The notes under the pieces were generated by a model. That model saw only the letters and a program-made list of their open reading frames with translations. It was not told where the DNA came from and did no database searches. A program made the position numbers and the translations under genes. Source: Jiangella anatolica (GTDB lineage: Bacteria > Actinomycetota > Actinomycetes > Jiangellales > Jiangellaceae). Taken from it: 64,000 nucleotides of DNA. Positions 37,920-47,017 of this stretch are shown here, piece by piece (the first letter of the stretch is position 1; every line of letters begins with the position of its first letter). The stretch lies in NCBI RefSeq assembly GCF_003236295.1, contig NZ_POTW01000019.1:22819-86818 (forward strand), in the 5' to 3' direction.

Positions 37920-38426
37920 CTACTCCTCCGCGCCCGGCGCCCGGGCGCCCAGCTCGGCGTCGAGGCGCAGCAGCCCGGGGCCGTCGTCGCCGATGAGGTG
38001 CAGCCGGCCGAGGATCTCCGAGACGGTGGACTCCTCCTCGACCTGCTCCTCGACGAACCAGCTGAGCAGCGGCAGGCTGTCGATGTCGCCCTCGGCCTGC
38101 GCCAGCCGGTACAGCGCGCGGATCGACTCGGACACCTTCTGCTCGTGCGCCAGCGACGCCTCGAACGCCGTGACGACCTTCGACCCGGGGTCGGCGGGCG
38201 CGGCGATGTCGCCGATCTGCGGGCGGTTGCCGCGGTCGGTGACGTGCTGGATGAACTTGGCCGCGTGCACGCGTTCCTCGTCGGACTGGATGCGCATCCA
38301 CGACGCCATGCCCGGCAGGTTCGCGTCCTCGAGCGCGATGGCCAGCTGCAGATACGCGATGGACGACTCCAGCTCCAGCGTGATCTGCTCGGAGAAGGCC
38401 TTGGCAAGTGTGTCGTTGAGCTTCAT
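37920..38426 (-). CDS. ferritin (non-heme, Ftn type)
   Basis: A 168-residue four-helix ferritin. Ferroxidase ligands are visible: Glu in LELESSIAY (about residue 18), Glu and His in SDEERVHAAKF (about 50-53), Glu in AHEQKV (about 94) and Glu/Gln in FVEEQVEEE (about 127). It stores iron as a 24-mer. The ATG is preceded by a partial IdeR/DmdR-type iron box. It is divergent from no gene, and the MFS gene on the same strand ends upstream of it. Confidence 0.92.
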   Translation of the reverse strand: MKLNDTLAKAFSEQITLELESSIAYLQLAIALEDANLPGMASWMRIQSDEERVHAAKFIQHVTDRGNRPQIGDIAAPADPGSKVVTAFEASLAHEQKVSESIRALYRLAQAEGDIDSLPLLSWFVEEQVEEESTVSEILGRLHLIGDDGPGLLRLDAELGARAPGAEE

Positions 38427-38464
38427 AGGGTCCGACGTTAACGCAGCTCAGAGCGCATTTCCAC

Positions 38465-38483
38465 GAAGTCGCGCCTAACCTTA
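38465..38483 (-). promoter_or_regulatory. partial IdeR/DmdR iron box upstream of ferritin
   Basis: On the minus strand the segment begins TAAGGTTAGGC, which matches the first half of the iron-box consensus TTAGGTTAGGC at all but one position. The second half is degenerate (about 13 of 19 overall). It lies 39-57 bp upstream of the ferritin ATG, where IdeR activates ferritin genes in relatives. Confidence 0.35.
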
Positions 38484-39665
38484 AGAAGGTTCGCCGAACC
38501 TCCGTGTGAGCGTGACCGCCACCGGGACGGCGACGACGAGCACGACGATCGCCACGCCGGCCACCAGCGCCGTGAAGCCGCCGGACGCGACGACCAGCCC
38601 GGCGATCGGCGCACCGCCGCCGGCGGCCAGGCCCATCGCGACCTCGCCGAGACCCTCGGCGCGCAGCCGGTCGCGCGGTGGCACGTCCGCCGTCAGAAGC
38701 GCGCTCCCGGCCAGCACGCCGGCGTTCCACCCCAGGCCGAGCAGGCCCAGCGAGACCAGCAGCACGATCGCGTCGTCCGGCCCCAGAGCGCCGACGACGC
38801 CCGCCGCGGCCAGCAGCGCCGCGGCCAGCAGCGTCGCGACGGCCGGGCCGGTACGGTCCAGCAGCGGCCCCGAGACCAGCGACGGCGCGAACATGCACAG
38901 CGCGTGCACGCTGACGATGCCGCCCACCCATGCCGGGCCGTGACCGTGCGCGACGAGGTGCACCGGCGCCACCGCCATCACCCCGACCATCACCAGGTTG
39001 GTGACGGCCAGCAGCGCGACCGCCCGCCACGGCACCCTCGCCCCGGTCCCCCTCGATCGTGGAGGCGTCCGGCCGGTCGCCGAGCTCGGCAGCAGGGCGC
39101 CGGCGGCGGCGAGGAAGGCGGCGACGGCGATCAGGTACAGGCCGGTCAACGGCGGCAGGCCGAGGGCGGACGCCAGCCGTTCGCTCCCGGCCAGCAGGTT
39201 CGGCCCCGCGACCGCGCCGGCGGCGACCGCGAACAGCACGATCCCCAGCGCCCGTCCGCGGTTCGCCGGCCCGGCGGCCTCGGCCGCGGCGTAGCGGGCC
39301 AGGAACACCGGCGCGTTGCCGACGCCGAACAGCGCGCTGCCCACCAGCAGCAGGCCGAGGCCGGCCCCGGCGGCGGCCGCGACGACGACCACCGCGCCGA
39401 GAGCACCCAGGACGTAGCCGAGGGCGAGCCCCGCGGGCCGGCCGATACGGGCGCTGGCGCGCGAGACCAGGACGGCGCCAGCGGCCGAGCCGGCCACGTG
39501 CACGCCGACCGGCAGGCCGGCCGTCGCCGGGTCACCGGTCAGGTCGACCGCCAGCAGCGGTCCGGCGATGCCACCGGCGGCCAGGCCGATGCTGCCGACG
39601 GCGGTGGCGGCGGCGAGCAGCGCCACCTTCGGGCGGGTGGGAGCGAGCAGCGTGGTGGTCGTCAT
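38481..39665 (-). CDS. MFS transporter
   Basis: A 394-residue permease with about twelve TM helices, a charged loop in the middle (SSATGRTPPRSRGTG) and MFS features such as SRASARIGRPAG in loop 2-3 and LLDRTGP in the second half. The substrate is unknown, though it resembles drug exporters. ATG 39665 is preferred, and a GTG at 39689 would add eight residues. It is divergent from a LysR-type regulator with a shared operator, so its expression probably responds to that regulator's ligand. Confidence 0.85.
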   Translation of the reverse strand: MTTTTLLAPTRPKVALLAAATAVGSIGLAAGGIAGPLLAVDLTGDPATAGLPVGVHVAGSAAGAVLVSRASARIGRPAGLALGYVLGALGAVVVVAAAAGAGLGLLLVGSALFGVGNAPVFLARYAAAEAAGPANRGRALGIVLFAVAAGAVAGPNLLAGSERLASALGLPPLTGLYLIAVAAFLAAAGALLPSSATGRTPPRSRGTGARVPWRAVALLAVTNLVMVGVMAVAPVHLVAHGHGPAWVGGIVSVHALCMFAPSLVSGPLLDRTGPAVATLLAAALLAAAGVVGALGPDDAIVLLVSLGLLGLGWNAGVLAGSALLTADVPPRDRLRAEGLGEVAMGLAAGGGAPIAGLVVASGGFTALVAGVAIVVLVVAVPVAVTLTRRFGEPS

Positions 39666-39719
39666 GCCCTCCACGATCGGCGCGGTCACCTGAAGGCGTC
39701 CAACACCTGTTCAGAGGCC

Positions 39720-39742
39720 ATTGACCGCTCTGCGTTGTCAAT
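39720..39742. promoter_or_regulatory. LysR-type operator
   Basis: ATTGAC-N11-GTCAAT is a perfect inverted repeat with the T-N11-A spacing of LysR-type regulators. It lies in the 93-bp space between the divergent MFS and lysR-type genes. Confidence 0.7.
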
Positions 39743-39758
39743 CGCTAGAGTGGGTCGC

Positions 39759-40745
39759 GTGGCCGTGTCCGAGGTCGACACCCGGTTGCTGCGGCACTTC
39801 GTGGCCGTGGCCCAGGAGCTCCACTTCGGCCGGGCGGCGGCCCGCCTCTTCGTCGCCCAGCAGGCGCTCAGCCGCGACGTCGCCAGGCTCGAGCGCGATC
39901 TCGGCGTCCGGCTGTTCGACCGCACGACCCGCCGGGTGACGCTGACGCCGCCGGGCGAACGGCTGCTCGTCCGGGCCACGGAGCTGCTGGACCTGCACGA
40001 CGCCATGCTCGCCGAGCTGCGCGACACCACGCGCCCGCTGCTGGTCGACGTCATGCACGACCGCTCGACTGCGCTGCGCGTGCTCGAGGCGGCCCGGCCG
40101 CTGGCGCCGGACGTGGAGCTCGAGGCCCGGTTCCACGGCGGCTGCGATGCCGCCGTGCGGGGCCTCGCGGCCCACCGCGTCGACGTCGTGTTCGGCCGGC
40201 TGACCGGGGTCCGGGTCGCGCCGCCCGCCGGCCTGACCCGCCGGCTGGTCCGGCTGGAGCCGCTGGGCCTGATGGTCCTCGACGACGACCCGCTCGCGCG
40301 CCACGACACCATCGCGATGGCGCTGCTGCGCGGCCGCACCATCGACACCAGCGGCGGCAATCCCGAGGCGCCGGAGTGGACCGACCTGGGCGCGGAGCTG
40401 GTCGAGCGGCACGGCGGCGTCGTCGCGCCCGACCACCACCCCGGCATGGCCGCTGTCGCCGCCGCGCCACCGGAGGAGACCACCCACCACCTGCGCACGA
40501 CCGGCTGGCCGGTGCTCACCAAGACCGACGCGGCGCCGATCCCCGGCACCGTCGTGCGGCCGCTGACCGAGCCCACCCCGCTCTACCCGTGGTGGATGGC
40601 GCACCGCGACACCCTGCGGCACCCGGGCGTCGACGCGCTGCACCGGGCGCTGGACCGGCTGATCCCGGCCGAGGGCTGGCTCGACCCGCCGGCCGGCGCG
40701 TGGCTACCCGCCGCCGACCGCGCGCTGCTGCACGTCGAGCAGTGA
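39759..40745 (+). CDS. LysR-family transcriptional regulator
   Basis: A 328-residue regulator. The N-terminal winged HTH has [44 protein letters not shown]. The LysR substrate-binding domain follows and continues with some divergence at the C terminus. GTG 39759 is chosen. The long open frame upstream is the antisense of the MFS gene. It is divergent from that MFS gene and probably regulates it. Its 3' end overlaps the convergent hutI by 42 bases. Confidence 0.88.
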   Translation: MAVSEVDTRLLRHFVAVAQELHFGRAAARLFVAQQALSRDVARLERDLGVRLFDRTTRRVTLTPPGERLLVRATELLDLHDAMLAELRDTTRPLLVDVMHDRSTALRVLEAARPLAPDVELEARFHGGCDAAVRGLAAHRVDVVFGRLTGVRVAPPAGLTRRLVRLEPLGLMVLDDDPLARHDTIAMALLRGRTIDTSGGNPEAPEWTDLGAELVERHGGVVAPDHHPGMAAVAAAPPEETTHHLRTTGWPVLTKTDAAPIPGTVVRPLTEPTPLYPWWMAHRDTLRHPGVDALHRALDRLIPAEGWLDPPAGAWLPAADRALLHVEQ

Positions 40746-41915
40746 GGCCGGCCGGCCGTTCAGCCAGGTGTCGGCGACCAGCGGGACGCCGGGCCGGTAG
40801 GCCAGGTGGACGTACGACGGCGCGTCCAGCACGGCGAGGTCGGCGCGCGAGCCCGGCGACAGCTGGCCGACGTCGGTGCGACGCAGCGCGGCCGCGCCGC
40901 CCGCCGTCGCCGCCCACAGCGCCTCCGCCGGCGTCATCGCCATCTCGCGGACCGCGAGCGCGATGCAGAACGGCATCGACGACGTGAAGCAGGAGCCGGG
41001 GTTGCAGTCGGTGGCCAGCGCGACGGTGGCGCCGGCGGCCAGCAGCCGGCGGGCGTCCGGGTAGGGCGAGCGGGTGGAGAACTCCACGCCGGGCAGCAGC
41101 GTCGCGACGGTGCCGGAGCCGGCCAGCGCGTCGACGTCGGCGTCGGTGAGGTGGGTGCAGTGGTCAGCGCTGGCGGCGCCCAGCTCGCAGGCCAGCTGGA
41201 CACCGGGCCCCGGTCCGAGCTGGTTCGCGTGCACCCGCGCGCCGAGGCCGCGGTCGATGCCCGCCGTCAGCACGGCCCGGGCGGCGTCGGCGTCGAACGC
41301 GCCGGTCTCGCAGAAGACGTCGACCCAGCGGGCGTGCGGCGCGCAGGCGTCCAGCATCGGCCCGGTGACGAGATCGACGTAGGCGGCCGGGTCCGGCGCG
41401 TACTCGGCCGGCACGACGTGCGCGCCGAGGTACGTGGTCTCGTCGGTGTACTGCCCGGCCAGCGCGAGTGCGCGGGCCTCGTCGGGCACCGTCAGCCCGT
41501 AGCCGCTCTTGATCTCGACGGTGGTGGTGCCCTGACGGCCCATCTCGCGCACCAGCCGCGCGAGGTTCGCGGCCAGCAGCTCGTCGGGCGCGGCCCGGGT
41601 GGCGGCGACCGTCGTGCGGATGCCGCCGGCGGCGTAGGGCTGCCCGCTCATCCGGGCGGCGAACTCGGCCGAGCGATCGCCGGCGAAGACCAGGTGGGCG
41701 TGGCTGTCGACGAAGCCGGGGACGACGCAGCGGCCGTCGAGGTCGATGCGGGAGTCGGCGCTGGGTGCGGCGGGGGCCGGGCCCACCCAGAGCACCCGAC
41801 CGCCGGAGTCGGCGATCAGGGCGGCGCCGGAGATCTCACCGAGCGGCGAGCCGTCACCGAGCGCGGGATCGTTGGTCACCAGGAGCCCGATGCCGTCGAG
41901 CAGGGTCGTCGCCAC
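40704..41915 (-). CDS. hutI: imidazolonepropionase
   Basis: A 403-residue metal-dependent amidohydrolase that opens imidazolone propionate to formiminoglutamate in histidine breakdown. It has metal ligands HxH in [12 protein letters not shown] (about residue 68), a substrate Arg/Tyr region SGYGL, His in GAHVVPAEY and [15 protein letters not shown], and Asp in ALATDCNPG (about 305). No other hut gene is in the window, although hutI often pairs with hutF or hutU in actinomycetes. A stand-alone gene is slightly unusual. Confidence 0.92.
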   Translation of the reverse strand: MATTLLDGIGLLVTNDPALGDGSPLGEISGAALIADSGGRVLWVGPAPAAPSADSRIDLDGRCVVPGFVDSHAHLVFAGDRSAEFAARMSGQPYAAGGIRTTVAATRAAPDELLAANLARLVREMGRQGTTTVEIKSGYGLTVPDEARALALAGQYTDETTYLGAHVVPAEYAPDPAAYVDLVTGPMLDACAPHARWVDVFCETGAFDADAARAVLTAGIDRGLGARVHANQLGPGPGVQLACELGAASADHCTHLTDADVDALAGSGTVATLLPGVEFSTRSPYPDARRLLAAGATVALATDCNPGSCFTSSMPFCIALAVREMAMTPAEALWAATAGGAAALRRTDVGQLSPGSRADLAVLDAPSYVHLAYRPGVPLVADTWLNGRPASLLDVQQRAVGGG

Positions 41916-41938
41916 GACCGCAGCCTAACGGGACGGGC

Positions 41939-42436
41939 TCAGGGGCTCGTGCTGGCGAGCACTCCCCAGGTGACCAGCTTCTCCCGCAGCTCGGCGGGCG
42001 GGATCTCGTAGAGCAGGGCGGCCAGCGAGATGTCCTCGGCCCGGATGGTCAGCACCGGGCTGCCGAAGTCATTGCGCTGCCGCTGGATGGACGCGACGAA
42101 GGTGGCCAGGCGCTCGGCCTCGGGCGGCGCGTTGCGCAACGCGTCGAGATCGAGGACGACCTTGCCCTCTTGCGCGGGGATACGGGACCGGGCGCCGTCG
42201 GACACCAGCGTGTCGATCGGGACGCCGTAGAACTCGGCCAGCTCCGCGATGCGCCGGATCGACGCCACGCGGTCACCGCGTTCGTAGGAGCCGACCACGA
42301 CAGCGCGCAGCCGGCCACCGGACTTCTCCTCGACGGCCTGCAGCGACAGCCGCCGGCGCTTGCGCAACGCGCGCAACCGTGCGCCAACGACCTTCGCGAA
42401 GTCCTCCTCGGTCGAGTCAGGACTGCCGTCTTTCAT
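41939..42436 (-). CDS. bldD: BldD-family transcriptional regulator with c-di-GMP-binding signature
   Basis: A 165-residue protein. The XRE HTH (residues about 12-72) contains VEEKSGGRLRAVVVGSYERGDR and LAELAEFYGVPIDTL, very close to Streptomyces BldD. The C-terminal domain has RND, eight residues, then RAED, which is the RxD-X8-RxxD signature by which BldD binds tetrameric c-di-GMP. It ends with the family's IRAEDISLAALLYE and LVTWGVL. ATG 42436 follows GGAGAG at a good distance. BldD represses developmental genes. A c-di-GMP turnover enzyme is encoded 218 bp upstream on the same strand. Confidence 0.92.
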   Translation of the reverse strand: MKDGSPDSTEEDFAKVVGARLRALRKRRRLSLQAVEEKSGGRLRAVVVGSYERGDRVASIRRIAELAEFYGVPIDTLVSDGARSRIPAQEGKVVLDLDALRNAPPEAERLATFVASIQRQRNDFGSPVLTIRAEDISLAALLYEIPPAELREKLVTWGVLASTSP

Positions 42437-42653
42437 CGTCGAGCTCTCCAAAGGTGCCTCGTCCTCCGTACTGATCCGCCCGCACCAGCACGCCTGCGCC
42501 GCCCCCCTGGCAGGATCCCGGACAGAACGCCCGGAACGATTCAGAGGATACCGGGCATTCGCGGCCGATTGATCACCCAGCCGTCCGCGACTTTTGTTCA
42601 GCTAGGAATGCTAGGAGGTCTGACGCTGACACGCCAACGCCACGTGTCCCACG

Positions 42654-44888
42654 TCACACCATGCGTAACGGGACTCCCGGGTTCCGCGCCTGTTCCAGCA
42701 CGACCTGGGCAGGCAACGGCTTGGACATGAAGAACCCCTGCGCGCGGTAGCAGCCGAGGTCCAGCAGCGTCGTGACGGCTGCGGGATCCTCGACACCCTC
42801 GGCCACCGTGGTCAGGTTGAACGCCTCGGCGAGCCGGACGATCGCGGCGACGATGGCGCGATCACCACTGCTCTCGGCCAGTGCCGAGACGAAGCTGCGG
42901 TCGATCTTGAGGATGTCGACCGGTAGCTGCTTGAGCTGGGCCAGCGAGCTGTACCCGGTGCCGAAGTCGTCGATGGCGAGCGTGACGCCCAGGCCGCGCA
43001 GCCCGTTCAGGGTGGCCTGCACGTCGTCGATCTCGCGCATCACCGTGCTCTCGGTGATCTCGATGCCGAGCTCCGCCGGGGCGAGACCGTAGCGGCTCAG
43101 CAGCGTGGCGACGAAGCCGACGAAGTCGGCGCTGATCAGCTCGCCGGCGGAGATGTTCACCCGGACCAGCGGCGGCGGCACCGGCGACGTCCGCTTCCAG
43201 GTCGCGAGCTGCCGGCAGGCCTCCTCCAGCACCCAGCGGCCCAGCTCCGCGGAGAGGTTGATCTCCTCGACGACGGAGATGAACGCGTCGGCGGCCAGCA
43301 GGCCGCGTTCCGGATGCTGCCAGCGCACCAGCGCCTCGACGCCGGTCATCCGGCCGTCGCGCAGGTCGAACTCGGGTTGGAAGTACAGCCGCATCTCGTT
43401 GTTGGCGATCGCGGTGCGCAGCCGGAGCTCGAGGTCGGCGCGGACGAGCAGCTTCGATCGCAGGTCGTCGTTGAACACCACTACCGAGTCTCCACCGCGC
43501 TCCTTGGCCTCGAGCAGCGCGACATCGGCGTTGCCGAGCAGCTCGTCGACCGTGCTGGGCATGTCCCCGTTGACCACGACGCCGATGCTGGCACTGCGGC
43601 TGATGGCGTGGCCGCCGACGTCGAGCGGCTCGGCGACGCGATCCAGGATGCGACGGGCGGCCCGCTCGGCGGCGGAGATGGACCCGATGTCGTGCAGCAC
43701 GATGACGAACTCGTCGCCGGCCAGGCGGGCGACGACGTCGTGCGGCCGGACGGAGTCGCGCAGCCGCTGCGCCACGGCCTGGATGAAGTTGTCGCCGACG
43801 GTGTGGCCGAGCACGTCGTTGACCGTCTTGAGCCGGTCCATGTCGGCGAAGAGCACCGCCAGCGGCGCCCGCGGGTCGGCCTCGAGCACGGCGTTGAGGT
43901 CCTCGACGAACGCCCGGCGGTTCCACAGGCCGGTCAGCTCGTCGTGGTACGCGTGGTGGTGCAGGCTCTCCTCGGCCGCCACCCGGGCGTCCAGCTGCAC
44001 CAGCAGCGAGGCGATGGCGCGCAGCGCCCGCACCTCGGCGCGGGTCCAGATGCGGTCGCCGAAGTGGATGAGGCCGAGGACGCCGCTGGTGGTGTCGTCG
44101 TGGATGAGCGGCACCATGGCCAGCGAGACCTCGGGCACGCCGGAACCGGCGCGGACCCGCTCCTGGTAGCTCAGCTGACCGTCGGACGGGCGGGTGATGA
44201 ACGGCTCGCGCTGGTCCTTGATCATCGAGAAGATCGGGTCGTCGGTGTCCCACGGCACGATGCCGAGCGGATCGGGGTCGGGGACGTCCGGCCGCCGCGG
44301 CCACTCGTCGACCAGCACGCTGGCCTGCAGCTCCGGATCGTTGTGCCGCAGGAAGCAGGTGTCGGCGCCGAAATAGCGGCCCAGCTCGCTGATCACCCGG
44401 AACAGCGTCTCGGCGAGGTCGCGGGCGGTGACGCCCATGAGCTCGGCGGCGACATAGGTGACCAGCGCGTCCAGCCGCCCGTGCTGGTCGGTGATCTCGC
44501 CGGCCTCCATCACCGCGGTGCACAGCTGCGCCGACACCAACAGCAGCTCGCGGTCCTTCGAGGTGTACGTCCGCCCGTCCAGCCGCACCAGGCAGATGCT
44601 GCCGCGGAAGTCGCGGTAGGCCACCTTGGTCGCGAGGATGGTCAGCCCGGGTGTCTCCGCGTCCTCGAACAGGTCGGCGGAGGCGTCGCGGGCCACGTGC
44701 GCGGTGGCCGCCCGGATGGCGTCGCGCATGACCGTGAGGTCCTTGCCCTTGACGCCGGCCGCGGGAGCGCTCCCCCACGAGACCAGCGGCATACCGGCCT
44801 CGACGGCCAGAACGTCGGCCGAGATGGAGTCCGTGGCCCGAGCCAGCGCCTCGAGAAGCGGCTGGATGGTCTCCGGGTCCAGCTTCAT
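42654..44888 (-). CDS. GAF-GGDEF-EAL bifunctional c-di-GMP enzyme
   Basis: A 744-residue cytoplasmic protein. An N-terminal region (1-150) is followed by a GAF-like domain (about 155-300), GGDEF (about 310-475) and EAL (about 485-740). The GGDEF active site reads AGDEF (390-394) with an inhibitory I-site RPHD five residues upstream. The EAL domain keeps EAL (518-520), DDFGTGYSS (640-648), KIDRSF and VAEGVED. Both cyclase and phosphodiesterase activities are therefore plausible. Its ATG overlaps the stop of the upstream gene (ATGA). From memory, the pair resembles Mycobacterium tuberculosis Rv1354c-Rv1355c. Confidence 0.95.
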   Translation of the reverse strand: MKLDPETIQPLLEALARATDSISADVLAVEAGMPLVSWGSAPAAGVKGKDLTVMRDAIRAATAHVARDASADLFEDAETPGLTILATKVAYRDFRGSICLVRLDGRTYTSKDRELLLVSAQLCTAVMEAGEITDQHGRLDALVTYVAAELMGVTARDLAETLFRVISELGRYFGADTCFLRHNDPELQASVLVDEWPRRPDVPDPDPLGIVPWDTDDPIFSMIKDQREPFITRPSDGQLSYQERVRAGSGVPEVSLAMVPLIHDDTTSGVLGLIHFGDRIWTRAEVRALRAIASLLVQLDARVAAEESLHHHAYHDELTGLWNRRAFVEDLNAVLEADPRAPLAVLFADMDRLKTVNDVLGHTVGDNFIQAVAQRLRDSVRPHDVVARLAGDEFVIVLHDIGSISAAERAARRILDRVAEPLDVGGHAISRSASIGVVVNGDMPSTVDELLGNADVALLEAKERGGDSVVVFNDDLRSKLLVRADLELRLRTAIANNEMRLYFQPEFDLRDGRMTGVEALVRWQHPERGLLAADAFISVVEEINLSAELGRWVLEEACRQLATWKRTSPVPPPLVRVNISAGELISADFVGFVATLLSRYGLAPAELGIEITESTVMREIDDVQATLNGLRGLGVTLAIDDFGTGYSSLAQLKQLPVDILKIDRSFVSALAESSGDRAIVAAIVRLAEAFNLTTVAEGVEDPAAVTTLLDLGCYRAQGFFMSKPLPAQVVLEQARNPGVPLRMV

Positions 44889-47017
44889 AGGTTGCTCCCT
44901 GCCTCCAGGGCGTCCCGGACGGTGCGGTGGGCAGACAGGCGGCGGCTCCGGACGCTGACGCTAGGAGCGTAGCCGATCCGCATCACCAGTGCGACGTGCC
45001 TGTCCCCGAGACCGACGATCCCGGCGAAATCGTGCCGTAGCCGCCGAAGCCGGTCGGCGTAGCGGGGGGAGAGCTCCCGGTAGTCCTCGTCGTCGACCGC
45101 GTAGATGAACACCGGCGACATCGGGTGCACGGCCAGCCCCAGCCGCTCGGCCTCGATCCACACCCGCTCGACGGCCTGACCACCACGGACGTAGTCGGCC
45201 GGCTCGTGGCCGGGCACCGAGACGACCAGCAGCCCGGAGGCGGCGCCGATGCGGTCGCGGGTGGACTCGCCCAGCGCCCGGCCGAGGTCCTGCTCGGCCA
45301 GCAGCGCCATGACGTCGGCCCGGCGGGCGACGCCCAGCTTGGCCAGGTCGGACGCGTCCAGCTCCAGCGCCCGCACGTCGAGACCCCAGTCCAGCCCGTC
45401 GGTGCCGGGCCAGCGCAGCTCGCGCATCATCTCGCGGTGCAGGTGCTCGGTGAGGTAGCGCAGCCGGTCGGACTCGCCCAGCAGCTCGGCGAGCTCCCGG
45501 AGCCGGTCGCGGGCGGTGACGAGGTGGATCTCGGCGCCCTCGGCGACGGCGGCCGCGCTCAGCGCCGGCGCGACGTCGTCCGGCAGCGGCGTGGGCTCGG
45601 TGAGGTGCCGGTTCGACACCCGCCGCAGCATGGCGTCGTAACGGCCGGCCAGCTCCGGGTCGGCGCCGTCCGCGAAGCGCAGGGTGGCCACCCGGTCGCC
45701 GTCGGGGCGGATCTCGACGTCGCCGAGCAGGCCGTGTCGCGCGGCCGCGACCCGGGCGTTGAACAGCGCCGCGCCGATGGCCACATGGCTGCCGCGGAAC
45801 GCGACGTCCAGGGTGGAGGTCTGGCTCGGGTCCAGATCCAGGTCCAGTCCGGCCGGGCCGAGCGTGAACCGCCACGGCTGGGTGTTGCCGCCCGACGGCG
45901 CCAGCCGCGCGGCGTGCGCGACGGCGGCCCGCGGGTCGGCCGGCGGCGGCTCGGGGTCGGCGTCCCCGTCGTGGCCGAGGTCGAGCTCCACCGGTGGCGG
46001 CGGGTCGCTCAGCTTGGTGAGGATCGCCTCGAGGTCGACGCGCACCCGGCCGGACGGCAGCGGCGCGCCCAGGCCGAGCTTGCGCACCGTCGCGGCCACC
46101 GAGGCGGCGCCCAGCGTGATGTCGCCGCCCAGCTGGGGCCAGGTGTTGAGGCTCTCGTCGACCTCGGCCATCGAGGCGGCCATCGGCGCGGACAGCTCGG
46201 CCGGCTCCAGCACGCGCAGCACGTACGGGACCTTGTCGTGCGTCGACAGCCCCATCAGGTCCTCGGCCCGGGCGTCGCCGAGCAGGCCGTGGAACAGCGG
46301 CCGGTCCGGCTCCAGGTCGTACCGCTCGACGTCGAGCAGCCCGCGGTCGCTGGTCTCCATGACGATCGGCAGCTTGTGCCGGCGCGCACCGTCGCGCAGC
46401 GCCAGCTTCACGTCGAAGGAGTCGCACTCCTCGATGACGATGTCCAGCCCGTCGAGGAAGGCGTCGACGGAGTCGAGGGCCAGGCCGGACGGCTCGATGC
46501 CGACCTCGATGTACGGGTCCAGCTCGGCGATGCGGCGGGCCACGACGACCGCCTTGTTCACGCCGAGGTCGAAGACCGTTCCCGGGATGCGGTTGAGGTT
46601 GGACAGCTCGATCTGGTCGAAGTCGGCCAGCCGGATGTGACCGCAGCTGCCCTCCAGCGCCAGCGTGTGCGCGATGGCGTGACCGACGCTGAGGCCCACG
46701 ATCCCGACGGAGAGCCGGCGCAGCCGTTCCTGCTCCTCGGCGGTGATCTTGTTGCGGTTGCGGTCGGTGCGCAGCGTCTGGAAGGCCTCGGGCCCGAGCA
46801 GGTGCACCAGCGTGCGCCGCCACGGGTAGTAGTACCAGCGCGCCGGCTCCTCGATGACCTCCGGCGGCGGCGCGGAGAGCAGCCTGGCGAGGTCGTGGCG
46901 CTGTTGCTCGATCGTGTCGACGACCTGCACCGTCGGATCGGCCCTCAGTCGAGCCAGCTGGTCGGGGTCGGTCACGTGTTCCGGGCGCCAGCTGGCCCCG
47001 TCAACGGCGTCGATCAT
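44885..47017 (-). CDS. ThiF/E1-like adenylyltransferase fused to nitroreductase-like domain (MoeY/Rv1355c type)
   Basis: A 710-residue fusion. Residues about 80-340 form an E1-like ThiF Rossmann domain with VGIVGLSVGHAIA (nucleotide site, ending 112) and ADFDQIELSNLNR (131-143, the conserved D..N.xR pair). No CxxC zinc pairs are visible. Residues about 380-680 form a flavin nitroreductase-like domain with APSGGNTQPWRF. The length and order fit mycobacterial Rv1355c, annotated MoeY but without proven function. ThiF plus nitroreductase pairing recalls azoline/azole peptide modification. Start ATG 47017 and stop are both ATGA overlaps within a three-gene operon. Confidence 0.85.
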   Translation of the reverse strand: MIDAVDGASWRPEHVTDPDQLARLRADPTVQVVDTIEQQRHDLARLLSAPPPEVIEEPARWYYYPWRRTLVHLLGPEAFQTLRTDRNRNKITAEEQERLRRLSVGIVGLSVGHAIAHTLALEGSCGHIRLADFDQIELSNLNRIPGTVFDLGVNKAVVVARRIAELDPYIEVGIEPSGLALDSVDAFLDGLDIVIEECDSFDVKLALRDGARRHKLPIVMETSDRGLLDVERYDLEPDRPLFHGLLGDARAEDLMGLSTHDKVPYVLRVLEPAELSAPMAASMAEVDESLNTWPQLGGDITLGAASVAATVRKLGLGAPLPSGRVRVDLEAILTKLSDPPPPVELDLGHDGDADPEPPPADPRAAVAHAARLAPSGGNTQPWRFTLGPAGLDLDLDPSQTSTLDVAFRGSHVAIGAALFNARVAAARHGLLGDVEIRPDGDRVATLRFADGADPELAGRYDAMLRRVSNRHLTEPTPLPDDVAPALSAAAVAEGAEIHLVTARDRLRELAELLGESDRLRYLTEHLHREMMRELRWPGTDGLDWGLDVRALELDASDLAKLGVARRADVMALLAEQDLGRALGESTRDRIGAASGLLVVSVPGHEPADYVRGGQAVERVWIEAERLGLAVHPMSPVFIYAVDDEDYRELSPRYADRLRRLRHDFAGIVGLGDRHVALVMRIGYAPSVSVRSRRLSAHRTVRDALEAGSNL

